Source of the DNA: Coriaria nepalensis
Lineage: Eukaryota; Streptophyta; Magnoliopsida; Cucurbitales; Coriariaceae
Direction: 5' to 3'
DNA length: 64,000 nucleotides
NCBI GenBank assembly: GCA_027186245.1
Contig: CP114489.1
Location: 1,681,501-1,745,500 of the forward strand
This document shows positions 38,372 through 50,601 of the stretch, piece after piece. How positions within the stretch are numbered: the stretch's first letter is position 1; each line of letters starts with the position of its first letter. The position numbers were made by a program, and so were the translations under genes. Under the pieces are notes generated by a model. The model was not told the DNA's origin. It made no database searches and saw nothing but the letters and a program-made list of their open reading frames with translations.

Positions 38372-41300
38372 GGTCTTCATGGGTTTATGTGTAGGATGGG
38401 CATCTTCGAGGGATTTTGGGATGGGTTTTGAGCCACTATACTTACTATTCTATCCTGAACTGAACCCTCTTATTTTATTGTAGATTTTTGAGGGTTCATC
38501 TCTCGATTCATTTAGAAATGTTATTATGTCATCTTTTCGAGGTTTCAATATCCTGTTTCCTAGTTATTTTAGGTGTATAATTCTCTCCCTATTTGTAGGT
38601 GGCTTTTTTAATTTATCGACCTGTTATGAGGCTCTTCAAGTCTCAGCCTAGTCCTGATATCTTTTGGCCTTTGGATGAAAACGAGACAGCTATTGCAAAT
38701 ACAAACTCCGAGTCTGAATCTACGGAAGGAAATGTTGTATTGGATCTTGGATCACCTCGGAAACCTATATCGTATGTTTATCATTTGATCTTTTACTCAT
38801 CACTGACTAGAGGTTATGTTATAAAATTATTCTGTTATATTCTCTCCTGCAATTCATACACCGTAGTTGTACCGTCTTACTATTGTCCTTGTTAGTATTT
38901 ATTGGCTTGAAGGGTTGCAACTTGCATATGTAAATGTTAAGCTGCCAGTTGCCTTAACAGCTCAAGTTGTTAGGAAATGGCTGAACAATGCATTGACTCT
39001 CCGTCTCATGTGAAAGCCCTTGATAGTCGAGGCAGTGAAAGCCTGTGATAATGACCTTGCACTTGAAAATAACTCACAGGGAGCTCACGTGGTTTAAACC
39101 TGGGAACATTGTCGGATGCTGTGTTAAGTTATCTATTATCATAAATCTTAAGTTGCTAGGAATGAGCTTTAAAATGTATATGAAACATATAATTGTTACT
39201 ATGGATTATTACCAGTTAGGACTGCAAAAAGTCTGCTTTAGATGTAGAGCTTGGGATGAATGGGTTGGAAATTTGGATCAGGTTATTCTGGTTTTTGTGA
39301 GAAATTTGTCTGTTTTGTTTTATGGACCTCCATAAGTTCATTGTCAATACATCTTTCGACAGTTGCGCCGGTTCCATTGTTTTAGAAGTCTAAAAGAATG
39401 GGTGTGAAAAAACATCAATTCATGCACCATGTGAAAGAGAATGGAGGTATGAGTTCCTTTCACATGTTATCCCCCTCCATCGGCAGCCGAGTGCAGCTTG
39501 ATGCTTTCAGTGTTCCCTAGTTTCATTCTGGCAGGAGGTGACAGAAACTATAAATCTAGTTTTCTGTCGTTTCTTTTCATTTTCTTGTTGAATATTAAAA
39601 ACCTTACCAGTATGCTAAAAAGAAACATTGATTTAGATAATTATCTAATATTCATGGAGTGTTAATAATATATGATTTTGATTCAAACATAGTGACACCA
39701 TGTTTGCAGGTGGTCTGATCTTCTTGATACCATAAAATTTATGTTGCCTTCCAAGGCCTGGAACAGTCTATCTCCAGATCTCTATGCAACATTTTGGGGA
39801 CTCACACTTTATGATCTTTATGTTCCAAGAAGTCGTTATGAATTTGAAATTTCCAAACAACATGCTTCCCTTAAAGCTCTAGAAGAACTCTCTGATAATT
39901 CGAGCTCTGCTATAACCAAAAGGAAGAAAGATAAGGAAAGAATTCAAGAATCTCTTGATCGTCTAGGTAGTGAGCTCCGCAAGCATGAAGACAATGTTGC
40001 ATCTGTTCGTAGACGTCTTTCTCATGAAAAGGACAAATGGTTGAGCTCCTGTCCTGATACTCTAAAAATTAACATGGAGTTCCTTCAGCGATGCATCTTT
40101 CCTCGCTGTACATTCAGTATGCCTGATGCTGTCTATTGTGCAATGTTTGTACACACTCTTCATTCCCTTGGGACGCCATTCTTTAACACTGTTAACCACA
40201 TTGATGTTTTAATATGTAAAACCTTACAACCTATGATATGCTGCTGTACTGAATACGAAGTAGGTCGACTTGGAAGGTTTTTGTATGAGACTCTCAAGAT
40301 TGCTTATTATTGGAAGGTAACATTGGTTTCTTGAGGTTTTGTGGTCGTACCAAATTCATAAATCATTATAGTATTCCCACCTTTGAGTTTTTAACGATAA
40401 TCAGTCTTTTTTCCAGAGCGATGAATCTATTTATGAGCGTGAGTGTGGAAATATGCCGGGATTTGCTGTTTATTATAGATATCCAAACAGCCAGCGAGTT
40501 ACATATGGCCAGTTTATTAAGGTGAGTTCTGCATCTGAGCTTGCATAGTGTATCTTAGTTGACCTTTGTCTTTGCATAGCACTCAAGGAATTGCAATTTC
40601 ATCGAAAAAAAATGGGTGGCTTTAGTCTTAGTTATGTATGTGATGGAAAACATTTTGATCTTGAACTTTATGAACCAAAATATAAGATTTACAAAATTTT
40701 AATGTGTGAGATATGATTCTGTTGCACAGAATACCAGAGCTCATATAGGTTTCGAAGTGCGCACACCTTGATTTGATGTCTCATGCATTGATTCTTTTGT
40801 TTTGTTTGTTGTATTTCTTTAGCAAATAAAAAGTCATGAATATTAATAATTTCTTTAGATTCTTAGCTCAAATATTCTCTTTATCCCTTGTATATTGCTG
40901 CTTCACTGTGTCATGTCTTTTTATCATTATTTTTTATATTTGCTTCCCTTACTTGGCTTGAGAGCATTAACAAATTGAACTCATTGATAGGTACACTGGA
41001 AATGGAATCAAAGAATCACAAAATTGCTAATTCAGTGTTTGGAATCTTCAGAGTACATGGAAATACGAAATGCACTTATAATGCTGACAAAGATTTCTGG
41101 TGCTTTTCCTGTTACTCGAAAGAGTGGAATTAACCTCGAAAAACGGGTATGGAACCTTCAATAGCCAAATTTCTGGATTACTGCCATTCTAACGATTGAT
41201 AAGCATTCATGCTCTTTCATGTAGGTAGTTAAGATAAAAAATGATGAAAAAAGAGAAGATCTCAAAGTGTTAGCAACAGGTGTTGCTGCAGCTTTGGCTT

Positions 41301-43909
41301 CTAGAAAGGTTTGTTACCGTCTTTATTATGTTCCTTTCTGCGCATCTTTCAACATGTATTGAATTTTCTTTCAACTTGCAGTCTTCATGGGTTACAGAAG
41401 AAGAATTTGGCATGGGTCATCTTGAATTAAGGTCTGCATCATCAGTTCCTTCAAGGTCTTCGGGGAGCAATTTAGCAGCTGCTCAAAATAATTTGGGCAA
41501 TACTTCTCAAAGTGAACTTGATGGGGGGAGATCCAGTGCAGTAGGAACCCAAACTTCAGTCTCTGGAAATACAGTAAGAGACCAAATACTGAGATCAAGA
41601 CCTGTTGATGGGAGATTGGGAGCAGACACTGTTTCTGTTGTAAAACCTGAAACAGGACAAGGAAAACCAAAAGGCGGTTCATTAATGAATGGGTCTGATT
41701 CTCAGTCATCAATGCCGACAACATCTGGACAACCTGGAACATCAAGGGTATTGGAAAGTCAAAAACCAGGAGATGACTCAAATAGAAATTTGGAAGAAAG
41801 TATATCGAAAGTAACTGCAAAGAATTCTGCAGATTCTGAGGTACTATGATTGGTCTTTTCATTTTTTTCCTTTTTGGTTCATGGGGAATGGCTGATATGC
41901 TTTTCTATGGTTTGTGTCTTTGTGATGTGTTGTCTGATTCGTCTGCATTTCTTTTGGAGCATGGATAACTAGAAGTTGAGGCATGGATATTTGAGCAAAC
42001 AAGATCTTATCAATCATGATATTTACTTCATGGAATAATTGTGATTTCTGGGATAATGGACAGAATAAGACAACACCTTACTTATTTACTTCCGTACGAT
42101 ACTTTCATCTTCCTTCTGCAGTGCATTTGATTGGCCTATAGGATTTGATTGGTGTTTGAGGAGAGTAGTAGGAACATGATGTTTTTAAAAAGTTTTGGCC
42201 TAACAGGTCCATCAAATTTTTTTTTTTTTTTTTTTGCTCTTACGGAATAAACTGATAATGTTAGGGCTTCAAATCTAGAAGAGGAATGTGAACCATGTAT
42301 TCAGACTTGTGAGAATACAGTTAATTATTTGAGTTATTTTTTTCCATGTGCCACCTGTGTGACAATGTTAGTTTGTTTTATATCAATTACCAAAGTATCT
42401 GTCCTAATTGCAGCCTGCTTTGGTTGTATTCCTCCTTGATTTGGTATTCTAACATTTAGGATAGCGTGCCAGTTAAAAATTTGTATTTTGTACTGTGGTC
42501 TGTCAATGGTATCTATCTGATATTTCTTTTCAATTCTCTTCTTATTTCACTAACTATTGAGATTGCCCTGCAACAGTCAAGAGCTTCAGCAAAACGGCCA
42601 CTGCCTACAGGATCAGTTAAGCAATCAAAACAAGAATTGACAAAGGATGATGGTAGATCTGGAAAATCTGCTGGCAGAACTGCTGGAACCTCTACTAATG
42701 AACGGGAGCTTCTGACTCAAGCACCAGACGGCAGGCAGGGCGGGGCTTCTGCCATCCCTTCTTCAGTCGGTGCTAATGGTAACTCAATTGCATACTCTAC
42801 TAGAGGCCCAATTTCATCTACAAGAGTCTCGGATCTTCATGCTAATGAATTAAAGGCAGAGAGTGTAGCTGTTAAATCTACTAATACTTCCTTGGTAAAG
42901 GATGACAGCACTGAGGCCCCAGATATGCTAAGGACCTCTTCCTCTCGACTCGCTCATTCTCCCAGGCAGGATAATCCTGCCACTGCTTCCAAATCTAGTG
43001 ATAAACTGCCAAAAAGATATAGTCCTGCTGAAGAACCAGACAGACAAAGCAAACGCAGGAAAGGGGAATGTGAAGCTAAAGATGTGGAAGGTGAAGTTCG
43101 AGTCTTTGACAAAGAGAGATCAATAGAGCTGCGACCTGCAGATCCTGAAAAGTCAGGAACTGATGATCATAGTGCTTATAGAGTTGCAGATAAAGCTTTG
43201 GATAGATCAAAAGACAAGAGCAATGAAAGATATGACAGAGACTACAGGGACAGGTTGGAGCGTCCGGACAAGTCCCGTGGAGATGAGATATTAGGGGAAA
43301 AATCAAGGGATAGGTCAATGGAAAGATATGGAAGGGAGCGCTCAGTTGAGAGAGTACAAGAGAGAGGCAGTGATAGGGGTTTTGATAGACACCCTGACAA
43401 ATCCAAAGATGACAGGAGTAAATTACGGTATAATGAGACTTCTGTAGATAAATCCCATTCTGAAGAGCGGTTTCATGGGCAAGGCTTGCCTCCTCCACCA
43501 CCCTTACCTCCTCACTTGGTTCCTCAGTCTCTTAATACTGGTAGAAGAGATGAAGAAGCTGATAGGAGGTTTGGAACTTCTAGACACAATCAAAGGTTAT
43601 CTCCAAGACATGAAGAAAAAGAACGCAGAAGGTCAGAGGAAAATTTAGGTTCGCTGGATGATGCAAAACGTAGGAGGGAAGAGGAATTTCGAGAAAGAAA
43701 GAGGGATGAACGGGAGGGGATGCCAGTGAAGGTACTGCATGAGATAAAGCTATCATTATATTTCACTAACATACACCTATATGGTAGATTTGTAGGGTGA
43801 GCATGATAGATTAGAATCTCTACTCAATATGATTATTTCAGGTTATGGAGGTGTGTTAAAAGTATTCCAGGCATGTGCATCTCTCTTAAAAGCTCTTAAT
43901 GTAGGTGGA

Positions 43910-43942
<33 letters not shown>

Positions 43943-44469
43943 GAGGGAGAAAGAGAAGGCGAACCTTTTGAAGGAGGACATGGATGCAAGTGCAGCCTCT
44001 AAGAGAAGGAAACTTAAAAGAGAGCATCTTCCACCTGTGGAACCTGGCGAGTATTCACCGGTGGCCCCACCACCACCTCTGCTTAGTGCCCAACAATCAT
44101 ATGATGGAAGAGACAGGGCAGACAGGAAGGGAGCCATGATCCAGCGTGGGGCTTACTTGGATGAACCGGGTTTGAGAATTCATGGTAAAGAAGTAGCCAG
44201 CAAGATGACCCGTCGGGAAACTGACCAGTAAGTACGCTTCAAATCCAGTTTCATATAGAGTCATGTAAATTCATAAGAGAGTTATTCCTGCCATCAAAGA
44301 TAAATGCCTAGATAAATTGATTCCATACAGACCATAACAGGTATCTTCCCTCTATGCTTCTTTTGGTTATAACATTGCAAAGTTCTTGACCTGATTTAGG
44401 ATGTATGACCGAGAGTGGGATGAGGAGAAGAGGCAGAGAGTGGAGCAAAAGAGGAGGCATAGGAAGTAA
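20591..44469 (+). CDS. THO2: THO complex subunit 2 (THO2/THOC2)
   Basis: Largest scaffold subunit of the nuclear THO/TREX complex, which couples transcription to mRNA export and, in plants, to small-RNA production. I traced 32 exons: 20591-20725, 20837-20962, 21786-21827, 23090-23149, 23340-23402, 24396-24476, 24561-24632, 24731-24778, 24915-24983, 25198-25331, 29655-29730, 30502-30695, 31366-31446, 31576-31783, 31913-32152, 32241-32321, 32397-32516, 32606-32665, 34046-34173, 36474-36570, 36650-36778, 37822-37925, 38145-38325, 38599-38771, 39710-40316, 40417-40521, 40991-41146, 41225-41308, 41382-41840, 42577-43731, 43905-44227, 44400-44469. They total 5661 nt, 1886 residues, close to the roughly 1,820 of Arabidopsis THO2. 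The helical N-terminal and middle regions are conserved; a coiled-coil [13 protein letters not shown] region falls in exon 25; the C-terminal 600 residues are disordered and rich in Arg, Asp, Glu and Ser. The ATG at 20591 starts MALPPVEC, matching the family N-terminus. Exon 30's acceptor is the least certain. Confidence 0.93.
22250..22960. other. C-rich segment inside THO2 intron 3, origin unknown
   Basis: Within the 1.3-kb intron 3 (21828-23089), this part is markedly richer in C and poorer in T runs than other introns of the gene. It carries no long open frame and no recognisable transposon motif. It may be an old inserted fragment. Confidence 0.25.
25411..25528 (+). repeat. 60-bp tandem duplication in THO2 intron 10
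   Basis: Two adjacent 60-bp units beginning TGGGGTTAATATTCTC at 25411 and 25471, nearly identical, with the second slightly truncated. They lie between exon 10 and the LINE insertion. Confidence 0.9.
25826..28984 (-). mobile_element. RTE-type LINE (non-LTR retrotransposon), inactive, antisense in THO2 intron 10
   Basis: About 3.2 kb, the usual size of plant RTE elements. On the minus strand the order is apurinic endonuclease (about 28550-27900, with [26 protein letters not shown] and GGDLNG) followed by reverse transcriptase (about 27500-26300, with the catalytic FADD motif near 26600 and the downstream FRYL segment). The frame is interrupted by many stops and shifts, so it is dead. Both element ends look retained: the GGGTCGGCTACACGGAT motif typical of this family's 3' end is at about 25846, and the 5' end is near 28984. 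Ten-base direct repeats GGATGGAGTT (25816-25825) and GGGTGGAGTT (28985-28994) may be the target-site duplication. It enlarges the host intron to 4.3 kb without affecting the exons. Confidence 0.85.
34345..34595 (+). repeat. Diverged tandem pair (about 125 bp) in THO2 intron 19
   Basis: Two adjacent units share AACATAnTTAGATGAATGGAG, GTCATAATTTGTCT and a following TTTCTTTG block in the same order and spacing. The units have diverged by substitutions and small indels. Confidence 0.7.
37051..37742. mobile_element. Degraded non-autonomous hAT-like element in THO2 intron 21
   Basis: About 690 bp with GGCCCGGGCC-type subterminal repeats on both sides of an AT-rich core. The right end, CCGGGTGGCTCGTTTTGACACCTCT, has the inner part and terminal GACACCTCT form common in plant hAT non-autonomous elements. 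The left end AGAGTGTAGGAAAA is a degraded version of the expected inverted terminus. No target duplication could be confirmed and there is no transposase frame. Confidence 0.55.
38331..38368 (+). repeat. CT microsatellite after THO2 exon 23
   Basis: About 17 CT units beginning five bases after the exon 23 donor site at 38326. Confidence 0.85.
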
Positions 44470-46339
44470 TCTCACCAACTGCACTTAACAAGAATTTGAT
44501 GACTGAGAAATAGATATGACGACAAGACAGAGTGGACCGAAAAGCAGAGGCATGGGTGTTTTGTGCTGCACTCTAGCTAATTGAGCAATTTCTTCCATTA
44601 TGATGCTTCGCCAATATCACATTCGAGATGTTATGTGACAGAAACGCCATTCTTCTCATATAATCGTTTCTCACCAATTCTGAAACAGAAGAGGGAAGAA
44701 TTGGTCAGGGTATTTTGTGCCGGTGAGAATATTTTAAACTTTAATATGTGAACCTGAAGATTTTAATTTATTGTGTACTATATAATTGTATAATTTTTGT
44801 AGACATTAAGGAATGGAGTTAGGTATGCGAATTTACAGCCTAGTGCAACCAAATATCACTCTTATTTTTGTTTACTTTTCCAAGTTTTTGTCAAATTTAT
44901 GCTGAGAAAAACATTGTAATAAGTGCCCAGATATAAAGTAGAGTATATGTAAAAAGATAATATTTTTACTGATTTATGTTTCAAAACCATGCCGACAAAC
45001 TTGGAAGTCGGGTTAACGACTCCCTCTTACTTTAGGAACGTAACAAGTGCGCTAGGAAAGAAAGAGCAGAAAGAGAAAAATGAGGGCAAAAATATAGAAA
45101 ATAAATAAATGTGGGGAAAAATACAAAAAAAAAATGAATAGATGTGAGGAACTTAAATATTAAAAGCCGATCACTTTGTAACTGAATGAAGTTACGTAAT
45201 CTAGCCAATGGAATAAGTCCAGCAGATCTATCTCTATCCCTAGAATCCCAACTGTCATCAATTTTCAGGTCAATTATTTAATAAAAAAATTATATAATAA
45301 TTCCTTTTCGATGTAGTAAATTAAAAGTCAAGTTTAGTTAAATAGCTTTAATATAAATAAAAATCTATAAAATAGACTGCCTTTATAAAATTTGGTTAAG
45401 TAGCTTTTTTTTATATATTATTTATTTAAATAAACAAATTATTTTACTCAAATACTTCTACTTATATTAATCTTCTTGGCCAAATAAGAGAATGACTCCA
45501 TTAATGTCAACATAAGCTTTGCGTTGTCAATCTGTGACGGTATTAATCCATCTAATTTTAGTAGATCATCGATTCTTATTAATATTTTGATATGGTTTAT
45601 AGATTTTCGGGTTTTCAATATTTTTTTAATAAATTTTCTTTTCCTTTCATATTTTTTTATGTTTCCGATATATTTTTGTATATTTCGACTAATCATACAA
45701 AATTATTAGTATACATTCTATATCAGCCTTTTAGGAAGAAAAAAAAATGTAATTTTTTAGTACATTCTATATTCTTTAGATTGTTTCTTAGATATCAGAG
45801 TATCTTTGTCTTGACTTTCCCTCTTTCCTTATTTCCAGTCACTTTACTCCCATCTCTTTGTTTCTGATGAACTAAAACATCAACATAAACAAGTTTCCTC
45901 GCTAAATGATCGAAGGAAAGAGTTCACAAATCTTATAAAAGAGTTAACCGTCCATGAACATTTTCCAAACCAACCGAGTGCGGGACCTGCAATTCTTGGT
46001 TCTTCATCATTGTGTCGGTTGGCCAAATAGAATCTGTTGTACGAAGAGGTAATAAATAACTGCTTCTTATGATATTGGTTAAATTAGTTCTATGTATTGA
46101 ATTTTGGCTACTTTGCTTAGAAGATTGTTAAATAACTGCTTCTTTCTGTTGAGTTCTATAATTTATTTTTATTAATTATAGAAGTGACCAAAAACTCGTG
46201 GCCAAGAGGTGGTGCAAACAATGAAATGAAGATGGGGTGTAAAATACAATTAACACATAAAGTTGGGCAGGAGGAATAATAATACTATATAATTGAGGAC
46301 TAAAGTGAAAAGACCGAAAATTTGACAACTGCCGTTTTT

Positions 46340-47100
46340 TTTTATTTTTGGTTCATTTCCATTTTTTCTCTTTCTCCCTCCTCTGTTTCTTCTCCGTGAC
46401 ACCGCTTGCTTCTCTCCTCGCCTTCTCTAGCTGTTATTTCTTCTACCTGATGATGCGAAAAGCCCTAGATTCTCTTTCAATTTCATTTTTGGTTTCCCAA
46501 CGTGGCCTGCACCAGTCTCCATCTCAGATTTTGTCAACTTCACCTTCAAGCTGGAGTGTGAGTCCTGGTTATCGATTCTAGATTCCGACTGCATCTATCC
46601 ATCTCAACTGTTTCTGGACTAACAGTCCACCATTGCTGCTACTCGCAGCTGCAATCTTAACTCTCCGAGACATACTTTCCCTGGAAATATGGAGAGAGAT
46701 TGAGATTTGCAGGTCGTGGAGTAATATGAGCTTTTGCTTCGACTGCCTTAAGCAACGAATCAACTCCGATTTCTCAGACCGGCTCCTAGTCTGTTATGCT
46801 ATATCCGATTCAGCTCTCCCTCTTGCTTCCACTGCCGCCGTTCAGGTCTCGCTTTCTTTCTCTGTTCTCTATCTGGATGAGTAATTCAATTTCTCTCTAT
46901 GATTGCGCTTTTGACATTCTGTGCCAGGTATGATATTTTCTTTCCGGTGCAGATGTCTTATTCTGATGGGGAGACTTCGCCATCTCAATTGACGATGGTG
47001 CATCGTCCAAGCGATGACCGTGATTGCTTCACTAAATTTGTTTTAAGGCCTTATCATCTCTGCCATTTTGCTTCGTACCAAACTTGTTGAGCTATCATGG
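46340..47100 (+). other. Possible transcribed unit of unknown function
   Basis: Begins with a CT-rich leader-like segment and contains several short in-frame ATGs, a possible donor near 46845 and acceptors near 46926 and 46952. None of the encoded 60-80-residue peptides resembles a family I know. It could be a non-coding RNA, a gene remnant or chance. Confidence 0.2.
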
Positions 47101-48209
47101 TTGCACGTCTTCAATTTGGCTTTGTATCATCATGAGTTAGTGTAGAACCTGGTAGTTGTCATTATGATATAGATTCTTCTGTACTGCTTGAACCACTAAT
47201 CTTGTGGATTTTTTGTTTGAACAAGCTCAATGATAACAGATAATTCACTGCTTTCTGCAGAAATGAATATATTGTGAATAACGATGAATGCATTAGCAAT
47301 CATGGGATTCATGGTACTGCTTTATTTGAAGCAAGTCTTGATCGAGGTGAGGTCAGTGTTCAGTTTCCCAAGGAGAAAACCAGCTCTTCAGATTCTTTAT
47401 CAAACAATTCTTTGTTCTTGTTATAGATATCGATATAAAATAAATACGCACTTACAAGTACATATTTAGTATCTATTTAGTAATAGATGGAATATAAAAA
47501 TTTATATTTTAGATATAAAATTTTTTAATAAAATAAAAATAAATGTGATAATATAAAATAAAGTCTTATGACGGATGATTCATGGCAATTTAAAAATAAA
47601 TTTAAATGGAAGAAAAAAATGGGTTGATAAATAAATTACAATTTAAAATTTTTTCTGATAATTAAATTCCATAATTGGCGTAAGTTAGTTATATTTGGCC
47701 CTTAAATTTAAGTTTATAGCTTATAAAACTTTTCAATCAAATTAATCGTAACATTATGAAAGGGATCACATCTTCAATTCATGTAAACATTAAAAAAAAA
47801 AAAAAAAAAAAAAAAAAAGCAAAGCCGACCCAAAAAAAAAATGATTTTTCCGACAATCTCGGATATTTCGGCGGGTAAATGACTTTTGGCATTTCATCTT
47901 TTTCACACGTGTCATACTCTAATCCATATATACACATATCAATCATAATCCAACGGTGCAAATGCATTCACCTTCCCGCCGAAAACAGGCCTACTTGTAA
48001 AGTGTGTATCCCACACCCACAGTTCCTCGCGAAGATTTATCGGCTTCCATTTTTTACTTGCGATTTTCTTTTTAAAAATCTTTTCTTTCGCCATTAAATT
48101 GAATTTTCTTTCCAAATATTTGCCTCTCTTCTTCTGTCCCTTTCATTTTTCTTGCCAGAGTGATCTCTTTCTCTGCTCAGGCGGCTGCTCCTACTAATTC
48201 CGATCAGAG

Positions 48210-48704
48210 GTGACTGTACGAATCAATTTTGTATTATTTATCTTTACTCTTACTTTCTTTACTTGTTAGTTAATGTGCTCTTACCAATTTCTTTCTTTAC
48301 CCTCTTTTTTTTCTCAGTTTGAATTTGTTATGCTTAATTTCTTGTTTGATCGACAATATCTTGATAAGGAATGCTAGAATTTAGATTATACACTTGTATT
48401 CATCAATTCAATCTATTTCGGGTCTGTTTGGTTGCTAGGAAAATTACTGATGTGAAAGAAAGAAACAAAAAATAAAAAGATAAGATTCTTTGTAAAACTT
48501 GATTCTTTGATATCTTCCATCATTCTTGCATTATGTCAACTACCCAAAATTCAAAATATTATGATTGTGGCCGAATTATTAAAATATATATTATAAATGA
48601 AAATGTGAATTTGGGAATAGGGTTTTGTTCATTTCATGGTGACTGATTAATTTTAGGCAGACTTGTAAAAGCTTACATTTGTATTTTGGATGGATTTTGT
48701 GCAG
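48210..48704 (+). promoter_or_regulatory. Probable 5' UTR intron of the PLATZ gene
   Basis: A CAGAG|GTGACTG donor at 48210 follows a pyrimidine-rich leader, and a TTTTGTGCAG acceptor ends at 48704, ten bases before the chosen ATG. The intervening DNA is T-rich like other introns here. Inferred only from signals. Confidence 0.45.
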
Positions 48705-48714
48705 TTTTATACAT

Positions 48715-49592
48715 ATGGGGGGCAGAATTGATAGTATGGAAAAGAATATGGATTGGCTTAGTACTCTTTTGGATTGTCAATTCTTTAAATTTTGTACTCT
48801 TCATGACGAGATAAAGCAAAATCTATACTGCATTGATTGTGAATTGGTGTTTTGCCGCGATTGTCGGCCGGCCCATCAGCATCATCGCCACCTTCAAATC
48901 TTCCGATACATCTATCGTGAAGTTGTTCGCCTTTATGACCTACAAAAACACCTTGACTGTTCTAAGATTCAGGTCTCCTTCTCTCTCTCTCTCTCTATTA
49001 ATATCGTGGCAAATCTTTTTATCAAGCATTTTTGGGTAATGATTGTTTAATATCTTGTAGACGTACAAAACCAATGGTGAAATTGCGGTGCATTTGAAAC
49101 GATTCGTCTCGAAAGATATGAGCAAGCTCTCAACCAAACCCAAGTCTGGAAGTTCTTGTGAAGCTTGTGGGAGATGCCTTCAAGATTCGCCTAATTGCTT
49201 CTGTTCAGTTGCTTGCAAAGTAAGAAAAAAAATTCATTTTCTTTTTCTCTTTTTCTTTAGTAAAAACATATTCCTTGTGTGATTCTGAACAATGGTAATA
49301 GTTGTAAAAACAGCTCTATGTGGTTGGAGTAAAGGCCCAAGAAAATCAAAGCGGGAGTGAGTTAACAACAAGCACGCATTCAGTCCAACAAATTGGTGGT
49401 GGTGGTGGTGGTGGTGGTGATGATAATAATAATAATAATAATACATCGGAAAGTCTATTAAATACAAGTGAAATGCAATCGTCGATATCAATGGCAGAGT
49501 CAAAGGAAGAGGCTAAAGTTTGCTCATCTAATGTATCTCTGCACAGAAAGCGTAAGAGGAAAGGCATCCCTCATAGATCTCTTTCCTTTTGA
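48715..49592 (+). CDS. PLATZ zinc-binding transcription factor
   Basis: Plant AT-rich sequence- and zinc-binding (PLATZ) protein; members bind A/T-rich DNA and usually repress transcription. Exons 48715-48972, 49061-49219 and 49314-49592 give 231 residues. The PLATZ region spans about residues 25-133, with the Cys/His pattern CTLHDE, CIDCELVFCRDC, HQHHRH, the RYIYREVVRL helix, and a second cluster CEACGRCL...CFCSVACK. These are the family's two zinc-binding motifs and all cysteines are present. The C-terminus is low in complexity: a run of eight glycines, aspartates and six asparagines, followed by a basic RKRKRKG stretch near residue 220 that may act as a nuclear localisation signal. Start options include 48715 and the internal Met at 48736; the first is used. 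Confidence 0.92.
49396..49443 (+). repeat. Coding GGT and AAT trinucleotide repeats in the PLATZ gene
   Basis: Eight GGT codons (Gly) and six AAT codons (Asn) separated by two aspartate codons. Both are pure codon repeats, so they are prone to length change. Confidence 0.9.
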
Positions 49593-50030
49593 GTACATCT
49601 TTTTTTTTTCCTTATGTAATGCTTACTGCTTGAAGCAGTTTTTGCTTCTATTTATACTACAAATGTAGAGATTATAAATACATGAGGATCACATAAAACT
49701 ACTTCTATTGGGTAATGAAAATAGACAAAGGATCAAAGCCACCCTATGCAAACTAGGGGAAATAAGCGGCAACAACTCTTGGCATGTCAAGATCCATAAT
49801 TCATGGAAGTCTCCAAAAACTTTACATCTCTAACATTTACTTCTCCTAGACATACAGGATGAGTATTCGATCTAGTGCTAGACTTCATATTGGAAAACGC
49901 ATAAGAAAGAGTACTATAGGATGAGTATTTGTTTAGTAAATTTTCAGTCTCTCATGTTCATTCTTGGTTTTCCTTTCGAAGGACCGAAATCCTGCGGTGA
50001 CTAACTCTTAACTCTATCGCGACCATAAAA

Positions 50031-50601
50031 AAGGCAGAAGATGTGGCAAACACAATGCTCGCCAAGGGATTCATCTTAGGGAAGGATGCAATCGACAAGG
50101 CCAGAGCCTTTGACGAATAGCATCATTTAATGTCAAACGCCTCTGCTGCTGCTACTTCCATCGACCACAATCTAGGTCTGACAGAGAAACTGAGCACTGG
50201 GACAGTTCTGGTCACTGAAAAGATCAGAGAGATGGATTCACAGTTCCAATTGTCTGAAAAGGCAAGATCCGCCTTTTATGTAGTTGAGCAGAAGGCTACT
50301 AGTGCTGGAATGGCTTTAATGAACAACCACGCTGGAAAGGCTTTAATGAATAACCACTATGTATTAGCTGGAGCTTCATGATTATCTAGAGCTATGGCCG
50401 TTGTTGCGAAAGCAGCTGAGGATGTGAGCACAATGACTAAAGAGAAGGTTGAGAAAGCTGAGGAGGAGAAAAGTGAGATTGTTTACTGGTAAAGAACAGG
50501 GATGGTAAATGACTTTGCACATCTTCATCTTGATGAGCCTTCTTTCTCCTCGGGAGCCCCCTACTGTTCCGGTTATCTCAGCCGATGAGGTTAAGCTATG
50601 A
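50031..50601 (+). pseudogene. Intronless, broken copy of a BPA1-like gene (binding partner of ACD11)
   Basis: One continuous frame resembles the C-terminal part of BPA1-like RRM proteins: KAEDVANTMLAKGFILGKDA, then FDE, GLTEKLSTGT, KIREMD, LSEKA, VLAGAS, AKAAEDV and, after a small shift, MVNDFAHLHLDEP with a tail ending at 50601. In-frame stops occur at 50118 (TAG), in the GCTTCATGA at about 50378 and in the TGGTAAAG at about 50491. The RRM-encoding 5' half is missing and no introns are seen, so it is probably a truncated processed copy. A LINE supplying the machinery is present in the window, but no link is shown. No poly(A) tail was clear. Confidence 0.65.

Larger units (their letters stand above)
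44470..48714. other. Intergenic region between THO2 and the PLATZ gene
   Basis: The first 300 bp should be THO2 3' UTR. From about 44,750 to 46,300 the DNA is AT-rich with no gene. Between about 46,340 and 47,100 lies a moderately GC-richer, pyrimidine-rich stretch with short frames and plausible splice signals; I could not link it to a protein family. From 47,470 to 47,900 it is AT-rich with a poly(A) run at about 47791-47818. The end (about 48,000-48,714) is the likely PLATZ promoter and 5' leader. Confidence 0.5.

Noticed and set aside
43076..43501. 141-residue minus-strand frame within THO2 exon 30
   Set aside because: Mirror of the charged low-complexity THO2 coding sequence; no independent support.
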